Assembly: GCA_030765065.1 (NCBI GenBank)
Contig: CM060984.1
Span: 98,375,488 to 98,439,487 of the forward strand
DNA from: Deroplatys truncata
Taxonomy: Eukaryota; Arthropoda; Insecta; Mantodea; Mantidae
Reading direction: 5' to 3'
Length of the DNA: 64,000 bases
Each line of letters starts with the position of its first letter. Within the stretch, counting starts at the first letter, position 1. The position numbers and the translations under genes are program-made. This document shows positions 23,163 to 34,683 of the stretch, piece by piece. The notes under the pieces were generated by a model. The model ran no database searches. It was not told where the DNA came from and saw only the letters and a program-made list of their open reading frames with translations.

Positions 23163-23282
23163 AGACCTGTATACTTTGCTGAGAAGCAGCAAGGGCTATT
23201 TTTTCAGTATAAAGTTTAGAATTATCGATAAAATAGGCTATAATTGTTTGTCCGTATTTTCACTGTCCAAATTATTGTAACT

Positions 23283-23535
23283 CTATCCAATGGCGACTTA
23301 CAATTTTTGTAAGTACTTTAAGTCCTGGGTTTCAGTTTCAACCACTATTAGGTCAATTAATGGAATTAATTGTTCTTCCACACAAGCCATGTGTTGGAGA
23401 ATTTAATGTCGTGCCGGCATGTTGCCGTGGTAGCTTCGTGGTTAGAGCAACCGGACGGAAACCGGGAGATCCGTGGTTCAAATCCCGGCTATGGCATTGA
23501 ATTTTTTAGTCGTCTGATTCTACCTTTCCAGGTTG
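23283..23535. mobile_element. SINE S2 inverted chimera
   Basis: Bases about 23330-23400 ('aaccactattaggtcaatta ... cttccacacaagccatgtg') are the S2 tail in reverse complement. They join directly to a plus-strand S2 leader/head: 'gttggagaatttaatgtcgt', 'tgccgtggtagcttcgtgg', 'ggttcaaatcccggc', then the body to 23530. This is an inverted pair that has lost its middle. Confidence 0.75.
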
Positions 23536-24040
23536 TAAACAGTTTTTCGGAAGAAGAATTGCAGTGTATTAAGGTTGCCCAGAATGTCCTACGAGAGAAA
23601 GGTTTGAGACAGAATCTGTCATATAATATTCGGGCTAATTTCACAGCTTTAGCAGAGCAATTAAAATCTCACCCAATCAATCACATTATTTAACAGAGCA
23701 GAATTTCAGTTAAACAAAGCTGTTGGTGAGGTTGGGAAAATTGTTTCCAAAAAAACTACAAATGGTGCTCGCTAAAAATCCCGGATATGCGGTTCTGAAA
23801 GGAGTATCAGATATTTTAAGCGTACGTGAGGCAGATCTCCCTACAGGACTTAATCCGCATATGGTTTCTCTTTTCAAATATGTTCCAGTCACCACCGCAG
23901 ACGTTGAGAGATCTTTTTCAGCATTTAAGCTATTCTGACCGACAAAAGACAAACTTACCCCACATCACCTGGAAATGCTTCTTGTTGTTTATTGTGGAGA
24001 AAATTACGGCCAAAAGTGAAATTGAAGAATCTGTCATTTA
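23536..24040 (+). pseudogene. Second hAT transposase, C-terminal fragment
   Basis: Fragments of a different hAT subfamily from the one at 20.2 kb. The frame passes 'GLNPHMVSLFKYVPVTTADVERSFSAFK' (about 23850-23932) and, after a frame change, 'TPHHLEMLLVVYCGENYGQK'. The VTTADVERSFSAFK stretch is the typical hAT C-terminal dimerisation motif. Upstream, 'EEELQCIKVAQNVLREKGLRQN' may be its preceding part. Stops and a frameshift break it. Confidence 0.75.
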
Positions 24041-24600
24041 AAAAATAACAATGTTGCATTAATGTTTAAAACTAATGTAGGACATAATGTTATCCTTTAT
24101 ATTTTAATTAACCGACAGTGACACAGATTTTTTATAGAATGATTGTTAAATTACTATATTATCTTATCTATCCTACTGTATTTACGTGTGTTTTTAAATA
24201 CAAATAATAATCGTGTTTTGCATGGTGTGATGCATAAACTTTATTTATCGTGCCTATTATAGATCTATTTCCCTACTTTTAGGACCTTTTTAGGCGCCTA
24301 AAATCACATTTTAGGACATAAAGATCCGAAGCCTAGTCATTAGAAAGAAATCATATTTATTTAATAAAACCATGAATAAAAAAACTCTGTGTGAAATGAA
24401 AGCCAAAACCAAGAAGTTAACGTCTGGCAAGATAGGACACACCGGACCCCTTAAGATATGTTTTCAAATTAAAGCAACACAAAAGCTAGCGTTAAAAGTT
24501 AACAAAACCTTGGGGAATCTACTAGATTTATAAAAGACTCATCACACAACCTAACGGTAAGAATACACTCATATAGTTGGTCTTGTAAAATGCAAACCAC
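24041..24600. other. Probable hAT 3' flank, then unassigned
   Basis: A segment near 24285-24325 ('ttaggcgcctaaaatcacat tttagg') is palindromic and could belong to the end of one of the hAT elements. No matching opposite terminus was established. Confidence 0.3.
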
Positions 24601-24604
24601 ATAC

Positions 24605-24822
24605 TGTGTAAGGAACATGGCATTTCAAAGCCATGACTAGTGATCTGCATTTTAAAAATGTGACTATCGCTTTAGCCTACTGTATTCTTTTTATATCTTC
24701 AAGGAAATGGGTAAAGTGTAGTGAAAATTTCTCTATTAACAAGAAGTAGGCAGAAGAATAAGCCTAGGTAAGATTAATTTACAGTGAGTAGAGAAAGTTT
24801 GTGAATGGAACACATCAGTTTT
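24605..24822 (-). repeat. Family A fragment, distal end
   Basis: Contains the 'ggcatttcaaagccatgact' and 'tgactatcgctttagcctac' blocks and the outer end GAGTAGAGAAAGTTTGTGAA with 'acacatcag'. The rest is missing. Confidence 0.65.
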
Positions 24823-25600
24823 ATATACACATTTGTATAGAAGGAATATCCAAATGAAACTGTTAGTACTATGACAAGTGTTTCCTTCTAATAGAGGCTA
24901 CAGGGACGCAGTAGCATCCATTATTGCAGCCATAGGCTCATCATTGTTATCCCTTCCACCTCTATCACGTCAGCTTCAGGACACAATCACTAATTACCGC
25001 TGCCAGCATTTCCTCACAATTAAGCCAGCCATTGTTACTATTATTACTGGGTGGCTAGTGCACTGGAAAGTCATGAAAACTATTTTGTACTTCAGTATTA
25101 CAATAATTAGCAACATTTGCAGCTGTGCTTGCGTTATTCGTTTGTATGTTAACGTCTCTCTTTCTCTTGCTTTCCTTCTTTCCCTCTTCCACAAAATATT
25201 GAAATTGCTGCTTAAAAATCAATAGTAATATTATTGTTGTGAGGAAGTTTTCTCATTTAATTATGCCGCATTATCTTTCTTGTCGATTGTTATTTATTGT
25301 CATTAATTATGCAGCCTAAATGGCGAAGGACAACTGGGCGACATAAGTTTGCCTAACTCAAAGTAATCACTGGGTGGCTATTGTTCTGGTTAAACAGAAC
25401 TGTTATAGTTGTAATTACTAGCTGAGTTGGCTAGTTATTAGGTGGTGTCTTCAGATTTTAACTGCTACGTTTAAATTTCTTTGTCTGCGGCTGGTGTCAG
25501 CTGTTGATAAATGTTCTTGAGCATGAGACTGGATATGGGTACTTCAAGGGGGTGCCTCATAAGAAAACTTTGCTAGAATTGAAAACACTAATTTAAAAAA
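24823..25600. other. Unassigned sequence
   Basis: The 115-residue frame at 24878-25225 lacks recognisable domains; I do not call it a gene. Confidence 0.3.
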
Positions 25601-25610
25601 ACCACACTAT

Positions 25611-25829
25611 GTGGACACGTGATGAAACAAGATGGCATGGCTACAGGGATGAGACCTAGAAGGCTAACTGTCCGCCTTTCTAGGTGAAGGCGGCAGTTAG
25701 AATGGAAGGCACCCTAATGCCATCTGCACGGCACGAAGCAGAAGATCCGGTTGCTATGCGGTAAGGTCTCTGTGGACACGACGAAGCGGGTGGTTACAGA
25801 GATGAGACCTAGAAGACTAACTGTTCGCC
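25611..25829 (+). repeat. Local duplication with a GC-rich hairpin
   Basis: Two related segments, 25611-25676 and 25772-25829, share GTGGACACG, 'gatgagacctagaag' and 'ctaactgt.cgcc', spaced about 160 bp. Between them, 25664-25700 forms a strong imperfect hairpin, CTAACTG(T)CCGCCTT against AAGGCGGCAGTTAG. It may be part of an unrecognised SINE or a foldback remnant. Confidence 0.7.
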
Positions 25830-25879
25830 AACACCTCGATCTAAGAGTAATCCGTTAACAGATTCGTCGCGATATGACC

Positions 25880-26770
25880 CTGTAGTTAAAGCGAAGTAAA
25901 ATAAATAGATTAATAATAATAATAATAACTAATTAAACCTGAATTTATGGTGTTTACTTTAGATAAGTTTGCATGAAAATGCGAATCCTTTAGTAATAGC
26001 ACTTTAAAATGATTCCGATAGCGATAACCGACGCTTTTTCACTTAGTTGGACTTTGAATAGTTATTTCGCGCACAGTTTGTTCACTGAAGCTTATTCAAG
26101 TTCACATAACACTTCCTTGAAACTGCTTTACTTCGCGCACTCGACACTTCTTTGTTTCTTATGGCGCACTATTGTATAAACGCGGAATTGTTCCTCTGAC
26201 GTTCGTAACTTTGTTAGGTGAGTTAACAGAGTACTTTCACTTTAAAGTAGTTACTGTCGCACACTTATAGTTTTGGCGCGGAATGTTTAGGTTGATTGTC
26301 GCAGGTTTATCCGGCAAGTGAATTTAATAGAACTGTAATTTGCCTTCCGGACCTTAGGTTATGTAGGATGATAGTCGATCGCTCCGTATTTTACTTCTAA
26401 TTTTCTGATTGGCTGACTAGTCGAGTTTTAGTTCCTCTTATTGGCTTCTCATATCACATGACTTAAGACAATGGTGGAATCCCCGGCTTGTGAATTTGTC
26501 CGTAGTTCTCCTAACGTGGCAACTTGTGCCTTTTTAGCATGCACTGTCAACAAAAGTTCCTTGTAATTTTTCGAATTTTGGATGAAGCAAGTTCTTACTC
26601 GTAAAATCGTGTCCAGTGGAAATCTTCTTGCATCGTATACCAGAAATATCGCTAACATATACAGTAAACTAACAATCACACAAATATAATTAACACTACG
26701 ATTACATCAAAAATACATATCATATACATAATTATTAATAATGCATATAACACTGTTTCGGTATATAAAC
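25880..26770. other. Unassigned sequence with moderate GC
   Basis: It starts with a 'taataataataataact' tail-like run that may end a retroelement. Otherwise no repeat or exon is recognised. Confidence 0.3.
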
Positions 26771-26776
26771 CTGCCT

Positions 26777-26778
26777 CA

Positions 26779-26837
<59 letters not shown>
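26777..26837. repeat. (TTA)n microsatellite
   Basis: About 20 TTA units. The polyleucine and polyisoleucine frames over it are artefacts. Confidence 0.98.
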
Positions 26838-27009
26838 GTTATATATATTTAAGTCGAGACTGTACAATATTTTCAAGCGTTATAGAAAGAAATATGTTGA
26901 ATAAAAGTTGCTTGATATTATGGGGGAAAGTAAATTTCATTAGTTGGAGAACGTTGTGGTGGTCAATTTAGGGTCAATTTAATGTGATCCCATTTCTTGG
27001 GTCCCATTT

Positions 27010-28290
27010 TAAAAAATTAATGCAGAAGTTAATTCCATTTTTAAGAAAGGAAGTAGGAGAAAATGTCAGAACTGTCGAGGTATAAGCCTTTTCAATGCAG
27101 CATACAAAGTCTACGTAAGAGTTATAAATAAAAGGTTTAAAATAATGACCAAAGCACTAATGGAAGGACAACAAAGTGGCTTTTGACCAGGGAGACCAAG
27201 ATCAGATAATATGTTTATTTTAGAGCAATTATTTGAAAATACACATGAATATAATTTACAAATACGTCTTGCATTCTTAGATTTCAAACAGGCAAAATTT
27301 GATATGATTAATAGAGCAAAATTGTGGGAAATTATTGAAAGAATGGACATCCACAAAAATAATAGAAGTAATTAAGAATATTTATTGCAACTCCAAAATA
27401 GTAATAAACACAGAAGTTAATAAAACCGAACAAATTTTAACCAATCGAGGTGTAAAAAAGGTGTAGCATGTCACGTATATGTTTAACACACACACACACA
27501 CATATTTGAAAACATCCAAAATAGGAAAATAGCATTACATGAGAAATAAAACTAAATCGAAATACAATTTTATTAATTTTATTTATTTTATTATATGCAG
27601 ATGACATGGTTTTAATTCAAGAGACTGAAGATGAATTACAATATGCATTACACTGAATCAGTTATGTCAGCAATACGATCTTAAAATATCAACAGCGAAA
27701 GCTGAGATAATGGCTTTATGGGGAAAAGAAAAGGTTCATTTTTTTTAGAAAATAAACAGTTACAACAAGTAAGAGAGTTTAATTATTTAGGATGTAATGA
27801 TTTCCCCTATATGACAAGAACTTAGAGACATTGAAAAAAGCCAGCAAGATTCCAAGTGATATGTGGAACTATACAAAGGACATTGATAAATAAAACAAGG
27901 AAGGAAATAAGGCTAAGTTTTATAAAACAATGGCGGTTCATACACTACTTTATGGAAGTGAGACGGGTCATCACAAAGAAAATGAAAGGTAGATTACAAA
28001 GTGCGGAGATGAAGATTTTTAACGGAAAAAAAAGAATGCACAAGGCTAGACAAAATATGAAATGAAGATATGAAAACAGAACTTAATGTATATTAAATAT
28101 ATTCAATAAATAATAAAATTAAAAACTATCGAACGAATGTATATAAAATATCCAAAAATGGCAGATTCAAGATTGCCTAAAGTTGCATTTCATTATTAAC
28201 CGAAAGTAAGGACAGGTGTCGGCCAACCCAGAAAGAGATGGAGAGAACAACAGTGATCCAGAATAGGCATTATGCCATACAGAAGAAGAA
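27010..28290 (+). pseudogene. Decayed LINE reverse transcriptase
   Basis: Plus-strand remnant of a non-LTR retrotransposon ORF2. Pieces in order are 'EGQQSGF*PGRPRSDNMFILEQLFE' (27155-27235), 'IRLAFLDFKQAKFDMINRAKLW' near 27262-27325 (first catalytic Asp block), and 'YADDMVLIQETEDELQ' near 27595-27640 (the YADD active site of reverse transcriptase). A late 'VRRVITKKMKGRLQSAEMK' with 'CTRLDKI' follows near 27960-28060, and 'GRPRKRWRE'-like codons near 28220-28250. Many stops and frame changes and a CA-repeat insertion at 27490 mark it as dead. The endonuclease domain was not found upstream. Confidence 0.85.
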
Positions 28291-28299
28291 GATAATACG

Positions 28300-28951
28300 T
28301 AAGCTTCTCTCACGGCATTTCATTTGTTAGTACCTGGCGTGTTTAAACGATAAACAAGGCATGTTTTCCCATCCTGGGAGAGAAGTGAGTAGTTATTACG
28401 GACTGCGATGTAGCCTATTATCAGCTATATAAATTCAGATCTTAATGATTGTATATTCGATAATGTATACAGGTTTTTTCACCGTATTACTCAGAGAACA
28501 GAATATCAAAATGTTAATCTTCTTTCTATAAGCCATGGAAACATATTACGTCATTACTAAAGGAAATATTTCATTGCTATTGTTGACGCACGTGCTATAT
28601 ATCTGCACGTGCGTCTGCATATGAATACAGTAACATAACATTATAAAATAACATCTATAAAATAACACTATAGATGGTTAAATATATTTTAATGCTATAT
28701 AAATAATGTAAATTAATAATATGAACAGCAGAATAATTATATGAATATTTATAGAAATTTCCATTCTGTGTCGTATCTAAACAAATTCTGGAATACCTAA
28801 TACCAACAAGCGCTTTTAAATGGGACTGGCCATTTAGGTAAACCTTTGTGTAATATTAGACCTATTTTATGATTTAATGTTCACTAACATGAATCAAAAA
28901 GGACAATTTTATTATCAGTGTCAAGACATCACCGTAGAACACAAATTTTAC

Positions 28952-28986
<35 letters not shown>

Positions 28987-29630
28987 ATCGCCATAGCTGA
29001 CACAAAAGTGAACGGTGCAGTGGTTAGATGGTTTAAAATAATTCGTTTCGATTTACCATAAACAAGATAAGAACAACAAGGGACAAAAACTAAGCTACCT
29101 TGCCTCTTTGCAACAACAACAGTAATAATAATAAACAAAATAATAATAATAATAATAATAATAAAACATCTGAGAGTTTATAAGTATTTGCTTGCTTTTA
29201 TTCCACGCAGCATACTTCGTTTGGCATCCTTGAAACTTGGGAGCTAAACAATAACCAAAACAAAATGTACATATTTTAGGTGCGTTTGCAAGGATTTCTG
29301 CCTTGTGGCGTTCAATAGACATCTGAGGCAATAATCATAAAATTCGTATATTTTCAGCAGGTCCCAAAATTACTATCGATTTCAAACAAATTATATCAAA
29401 GAGTATTCATTTAACTTTTGTTACTGCTCTTTTACCTAACACCTTCACTCGTTTTCTTGTCATTAAAAAAGTACCAACATAACCGATAACTTTCTCTCAT
29501 TATATGTGTGACGGGCGAGATGGATCTGCGGTAGAATCAGGGTCCAGTTTGTATTTTGCAGACCTACATACGTGTATTACCGTCACGTTGAGCTCTTGAA
29601 TATCTATGATATTCCTGAAGATCGTTTTAC
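28300..29630. other. Unassigned AT-rich sequence with microsatellites
   Basis: It contains (GA)n at 28952-28985 and (AAT)n at 29126-29163. No gene or repeat family recognised elsewhere. Confidence 0.4.
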
Positions 29631-29631
29631 A

Positions 29632-29967
29632 TTCTCTACTACGCATAGTAAGTAGGAGAACTATTGTATTCCACCCAAAAATTCCATAACGAGATTTCAC
29701 CGGAAATATATGTTTTGAGACCCCCTGAGTCCAAAAAGAGAAGCATTTTTGGAAACATGTCCGTGTATGTGTCTGTGAACAGCATAACTCAGAAACGAAC
29801 TTCAGATAAACATCAAAACTTGGTATTTAGGTTAAGTATCTTCCAGAGATGTGACACGAAGGTTTTCAAGAAAATCCCCCCACCCCAGATTACCCTTTAC
29901 ATGGAACATTTTTCGAAAATTTTAATCTTCTCAAAAATGGCTCTAACGATTTTGATTAAAATAACAT
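29632..29967 (-). repeat. Truncated family A copy, tandem with the next one
   Basis: Begins 'ctctactacgcatagtaagt' and runs to 'aacgattttgattaaaataa', where a complete copy of the same orientation starts. The remaining half of this copy is not found beyond the second copy, so simple nesting does not explain it. Confidence 0.85.
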
Positions 29968-29969
29968 AT

Positions 29970-30832
29970 TACTTTCTCTACTACGTATAGTAAATAGGGG
30001 AAGCACTGTATTCCACCCAAAAATTCGATACCGAGATTCCACCGGAAATATATGTTTTGAGACCCCCTGAATCCTAAAAAAGCATTTCTGGAAACATGTC
30101 CGTGTGTGTGTGTTTGTGTGTGTCTGTGAACAGCATAACTCAGAAACGAACAGTCGGATAACACCAAACTTGGTATTTAGGTTCAGTATCTTCCAGAGAT
30201 GCGACACGACGGTTTTCAAGAAAATCCCCCCAACCTAGATTACCCTTTACATGTAACATTTTTCGAAAATTTTAATTTTCTCAAAAATGGCTGTAACGAT
30301 TTTGATTAAAATATCATGTTTAAGATATTTTCATCACAAATGAAACGTATATCTCGAATTTTCTGGGAATGTCTCCAAAAGTGTTCTTCATTGTGAACGA
30401 CTTTTGCATAACTAGTAAACCATAAAAGATGGACAAAATTTTACTACACAAAAAATGTAGATCGCGTTAAAATACACAATTTATGGCATATATGTATATA
30501 TATATTTGTTGTTGAGTGAACCATTTTCGAGATTTTGCTTGTTATTCCCTTGAATTTTCCAATATTTATACTCATTCTCAAATGGGAATTCGTTATTCAT
30601 TTTTTTTTGTCCTGGTAATGCAAAGAGAATGGAATACTCCACATAGCAACCAGTTCTTAAAATATTTGACTATAGCTTAAAGCCTACCAATTCCCCTTGC
30701 ATCAAGAAAATTAGCAATAAGATTAACATCTCGATATCTCGATTAACATGAATCATATGGAGAATAAGCGTTTGTAAAAATAGTTTGTACAAGAGTAGAG
30801 AAAGTCATGTGAGTGTAACACATCAGATTTTT
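29970..30832 (-). repeat. Full-length family A copy
   Basis: From TTACTTTCTCTACTACGTAT to 'gagtgtaacacatcaga', all blocks present. There is a short GT repeat and an added TATA-type dinucleotide run near 30490. Confidence 0.9.
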
Positions 30833-31129
30833 TATTATAGCTTTTGTTTTAATTTCTGAAAATATTTTACGGAATGCCCAGGCAGACTCTACATTTTCGG
30901 GCGCATGTTTCAAGGTATCTCAGTTAATGTCAGTACATTTAAAATAAAAGTTTCAGCTAGCCCTTCAGTGGTGTTGCGGACAATTAAAGATTAAATTAAG
31001 CCTCAATAAGGTAGATTGAGCAACTCTGTCGAATTTGGGTCGAAAAACATAATAACAAGATTTAGACTACTGCTCTGGTTTCTATTAAGATTGTATTCCG
31101 GTTTTAATGGCTGCCAAATTAAATTAAAA

Positions 31130-31971
31130 CATATGATGTGTTACACTCACATAACTTTCTCTACCCACTATCATTTATTAGTGGTATACAAATATTCTTA
31201 ACAGAGCATATTTTTTTTCCTTCTTAATTTTAATTCAGATGAACCTTTAGAGAAATAGCTACATTATACATTTCGTTATTGATAGAAAGGGAATAACGAC
31301 AGTTAAATGCTCAAGAACTGGACACTATGTGCTGGCCTTAAAATTCCATGCTGTTTCCATGCAATCGCGAGAAACAACTGAATATCGGCAGGACTTTAAA
31401 AGAATCACAAAGTATTGAACAATTCAAACCATTAATAACGAATATCTCGGAAACGGTTGATGCCACGAAAAAGGTTATTGGAAATAAATTGTATTTTAGA
31501 GGGATCTAGGTACATTTTTGTAAAGTATATTTTCGTCTATCGCTTAATGTTTACCAGTTAGATAGTTCCTCCGATTAAAGAGGACTTCATAGGCCATTTT
31601 CAGGAAATTCAAGATATACATTTTATTTGCCATGTAAATATCTTTAATAAGTGGTATTTTCATCAAAATTGTTAGAGCCACTTTTGAGAAAGTACAAAAT
31701 TTTGAAAAATATTTCTTGTGATGTGTAGTTGGAGAGAGGGAATTTCTTGAAAATCTTCGTGTCGCTTCTTTCGAAGATACTGATTTTAAACACCAAAAAC
31801 GTTTCCTTTTTGAGTTATGCTGTTCACAGACACAGGCGCGCGCGCACACACACGGGAGTTTTTCTAGAAAGCTTTTATGTAGGGTTCACGGGAACTCAGG
31901 CTTGTATTTCGGGTGAAATTTCCGTATCGAATTTTTGGGTAGAATGCAATATCTTCTCTACCTACTTTGGG
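31130..31971 (+). repeat. Family A copy, A2 subtype, full length
   Basis: From 'gatgtgttacactcacataa' to 'gaatgcaatatcttctctac'. It includes the A2-specific 'ttccatgctgtttccatgca' block and a microsatellite mixing GCGC and CACA (31833-31853). The flanking frames are repeat sequence. Confidence 0.85.
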
Positions 31972-31974
31972 CCC

Positions 31975-32860
31975 AAATGACCTAGCTGTCGATGGGCCCT
32001 TAAACATCACTCCACCACAATCTACCTACTATGTACATTGTCGTGCATAAAAAGTGACCTATATCCCTTGGTCGGCATAGTGTTTCTCTCTTCGTAAGGT
32101 TTCCACCTTCAGGTAACCAACTTTTGGCTCCTCCCGGCGGGTATCAGTTCTCTATGTGATTGGCCCGAAAAGCATTTCAGGGGAATAAAATTTAACCAAT
32201 TAATTATGTTTATCTTATGGAAATCGAGGGGTGGTTTGGATAACCCTCTATGAAAGAGTTTCGCTACGATTGGCACACAAGGAAAGACTAAAGCAATTAC
32301 AAATAATTCAGCCTTGTAGAGAAAAGGGTGAAGAATTATTTGCCTGTCTGTTAAACTGAATAACAGCTACTACATTTACATATATGGGAGCTTTCATTAG
32401 CAACATGGAAACGAAGGTTAAGTTATTGCTGTTACTAAACGGCAATAAGAAAACTGGCATCGTAACATGGAAATATAAGGTTTAAGTTATAGGTTACCCT
32501 TCGGTAGTTCGGCCATACTACTTTTGGGAAGGTAAAATACCTTGCCAATGCAGCGGCTAGAATTATCCTTGAAAAACTGAGGTGGCCACGCTGGTAGTTA
32601 GTGTGGCAAGATTTTGTCAGTACCAACATAAAGAGCTCTTTTCCATTATGGGCCACATTTTATGCACGGCGGCATACCTGGTAGAGAAAGTAAAAAACAA
32701 CAGTGTGCTTATTTCCTTCCACTGGTTTGCAGTCGCTTAGTATAGTACTTATATTTAATTGCAAAGTTTCAAAACAATTAGCCGCAGGTCTCGATTTGGA
32801 GGATCTGCATCTTAATTAACCTTATTTTATACAGATTTAAATCAAATTAGAAATTCGGGG
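31975..32860. other. Unassigned; possible SINE tail at start
   Basis: 'tgacctagctgtcgatgggc ccttaaac' (31978-32006) resembles the 3' tail of several arthropod SINE/LINE families, but no head was found. The rest, including a 73-residue minus-strand frame at 32435-32656, is unrecognised. Confidence 0.35.
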
Positions 32861-32869
32861 AAGTCAAAA

Positions 32870-32962
32870 AAAAGTCAGAGTGGCCGGCCCGAACGAAATC
32901 GAACCCGGAAACTCCCGAATACGAGCCTCACACATTACCGTGGAGCCATCTCGCTCGGTTAG
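32870..32962 (-). mobile_element. SINE S4 head fragment
   Basis: Read on the minus strand, the order is 'cgagcgagatggctccacgg', 'gtgtgaggctcgtattcggg' and a B-box-like 'gggttcgatttc'. This order matches S4 sequences at 48810 and 49560-49840, so it is a SINE relic rather than a tRNA gene. Confidence 0.7.
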
Positions 32963-33004
32963 ATAAATCAAATTTGAAGTTTGTTTCAAGCTTCTTCTTT
33001 AAGG

Positions 33005-33340
33005 GATTACCCTTCTTTTTGTAGGACTTGCACCCTCAAGGACCTACATGCCAATGCCTGTCGAGGAGCAAGCAAACTCCGGATCATAGCATATCCAGGA
33101 TGAGTGATCAGCCTAATGTCTGGTATGGCGATGAAGAAAAAGGAAATAAAATGTAGTGATGAAAGGGATGATAGAAAAATTCACGGATCAAACTATCCAA
33201 CCCAGAAATCGTTTTGAGACCGAGGAGAACCGCAAAAAAAACCTTCGGTCAGAATGGTCGATCCCGGAGGTGTGAACCCGGGTCCTTCTGAATGCAGACC
33301 ACAGATGTTATCGCCTAACCCATGCTGCTCAGTTGTTTCG
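33005..33340 (-). mobile_element. SINE S1 copy, reverse orientation
   Basis: The tail part 'aggtccttgagggtgcaagt' and middle 'tcatccctttcatcactaca' read on the minus strand parallel the S1 body at 16.2-16.4 kb. The head is recognisable by the B-box region 'gggttcacacc' and 'gagcagcatgggttaggc'. It is clearly diverged. Confidence 0.75.
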
Positions 33341-34260
33341 AACTGCTGTAAATAAACTCTCAGATAGACGGACGCCGATGTTCCGCAGAAGTGTGCGCAT
33401 CTAAAAAGAAATTAAGGTCACTGAAAGGGAATGTTACACTTCCAAACGATATATTAGCTTGGTGGCGTTATATCGACTCGCACTTTTTACGCAGCAACTC
33501 TTGTAGAATCAGTTTTGCCTAGGGAAGAGCAACTTGCAAAGGAGGCTTTTTGTTTCGCTTCCCCGTGAAAATGTTGCACAAAGCAAATAATAACAGCAGA
33601 ATATGCTCTCCGAGTCAAGAAACACACACAGGCCCCTCCCTTTTCTTCTTTATTAATCTTTGTGCTGCGAGAACGGGCATGCTTTGCAGGAAGCGCTCTC
33701 CCACTCAAGTCCTCCGTAAAGAGATAGCGTTTCATCTGTTGCACATCCGGACATAGCGTTAAAACAAACCAGAACACAGCCGCTAACCACGGTGTCCCTT
33801 ATGGGTCATTCTAGAAAAACTATAAATATTGCTAAAACTTATGAGTATGAAAGGGGATATACCACACACATATATACCTATACACATATAAATCAATAGC
33901 AACAAGAATTATAAATAATATATAATTCAGCAAGAAAGATGTTAGAATATTTACCAGCCAAGAAATGTACAAAGCAGAGTGTAACTTAGATAAGTAAGGT
34001 ACGGGCGAGCTAGCTAATTCCACGTAAAAGGTAATTCTAGGTAGAGCCCACACTTTTCACCAAACTGATGAGCAATAACAAGAAATAGAAAGAGACAGAT
34101 ATAGAAAGGAAAAAGACTGAAATATTGAATTTGCTTCCGGTAGCGTCACTGGGACGCGTGTGCGAAAACTTTTGGAGCAGAATATTTTCATACATAATAA
34201 GGTAACGCGGTCTGAGGAATGTCGTTACATTTTAAGGCGCGAATGTGAGAGTCACTAAGT
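33341..34260. other. Unassigned sequence
   Basis: The 96-residue minus-strand frame at 33487-33777 has no recognisable domain. Confidence 0.3.
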
Positions 34261-34265
34261 TTGGG

Positions 34266-34310
34266 TATAAAAGGGGGAAGAAAGCCCCAGATTTTCACAC
34301 TCTTATACAG
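34266..34310 (+). promoter_or_regulatory. Candidate TATA promoter
   Basis: GGGTATAAAAGGGGGAAG places TATAAAAG at 34266-34273. Candidate initiators, TTCACACT and ACAGTTA, lie about 30-40 bases downstream. This is a strong core promoter layout, but no coding exon was found downstream before the family A copy at 34684. It may belong to an unrecognised LTR. Confidence 0.4.
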
Positions 34311-34683
34311 TTATACTCTCTGGACGACGTATGCACGTGTGTGCAAATGGGTGGGAAGCGTGTGCAGTTAGACTAGACTCCTAATTTATTATTATGGTGG
34401 GAATGGTTACAGATGGGAAAAGCTAGCCGCCCATAAGTACTTATTTGATAATAAACCACATTTAAGGGAAATGCAGTGTATTTTAACTTGCCTCATCTAC
34501 GAAAACCTGAGATCAGTGAAATTAGTTAGATAGGTAATTTATTAGGAATGAAGAAGTCATCAGCCGCTGAGCAGAGGTAGCCGGAGACACTGCAGCAGAG
34601 AGCATCAACCAGACGACCAACGACTTCCCGCTACAAGTGTGATGCAAAGAACTGACTATAAATGGTATTTTCAACTTATATTG

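Noticed and set aside
22966-23280. 104-residue frame with a long polyisoleucine run
   Set aside because: It is a translation of the TAA microsatellite.
26676-26971. Polyleucine and polyisoleucine frames on both strands
   Set aside because: They are translations of the TTA microsatellite.
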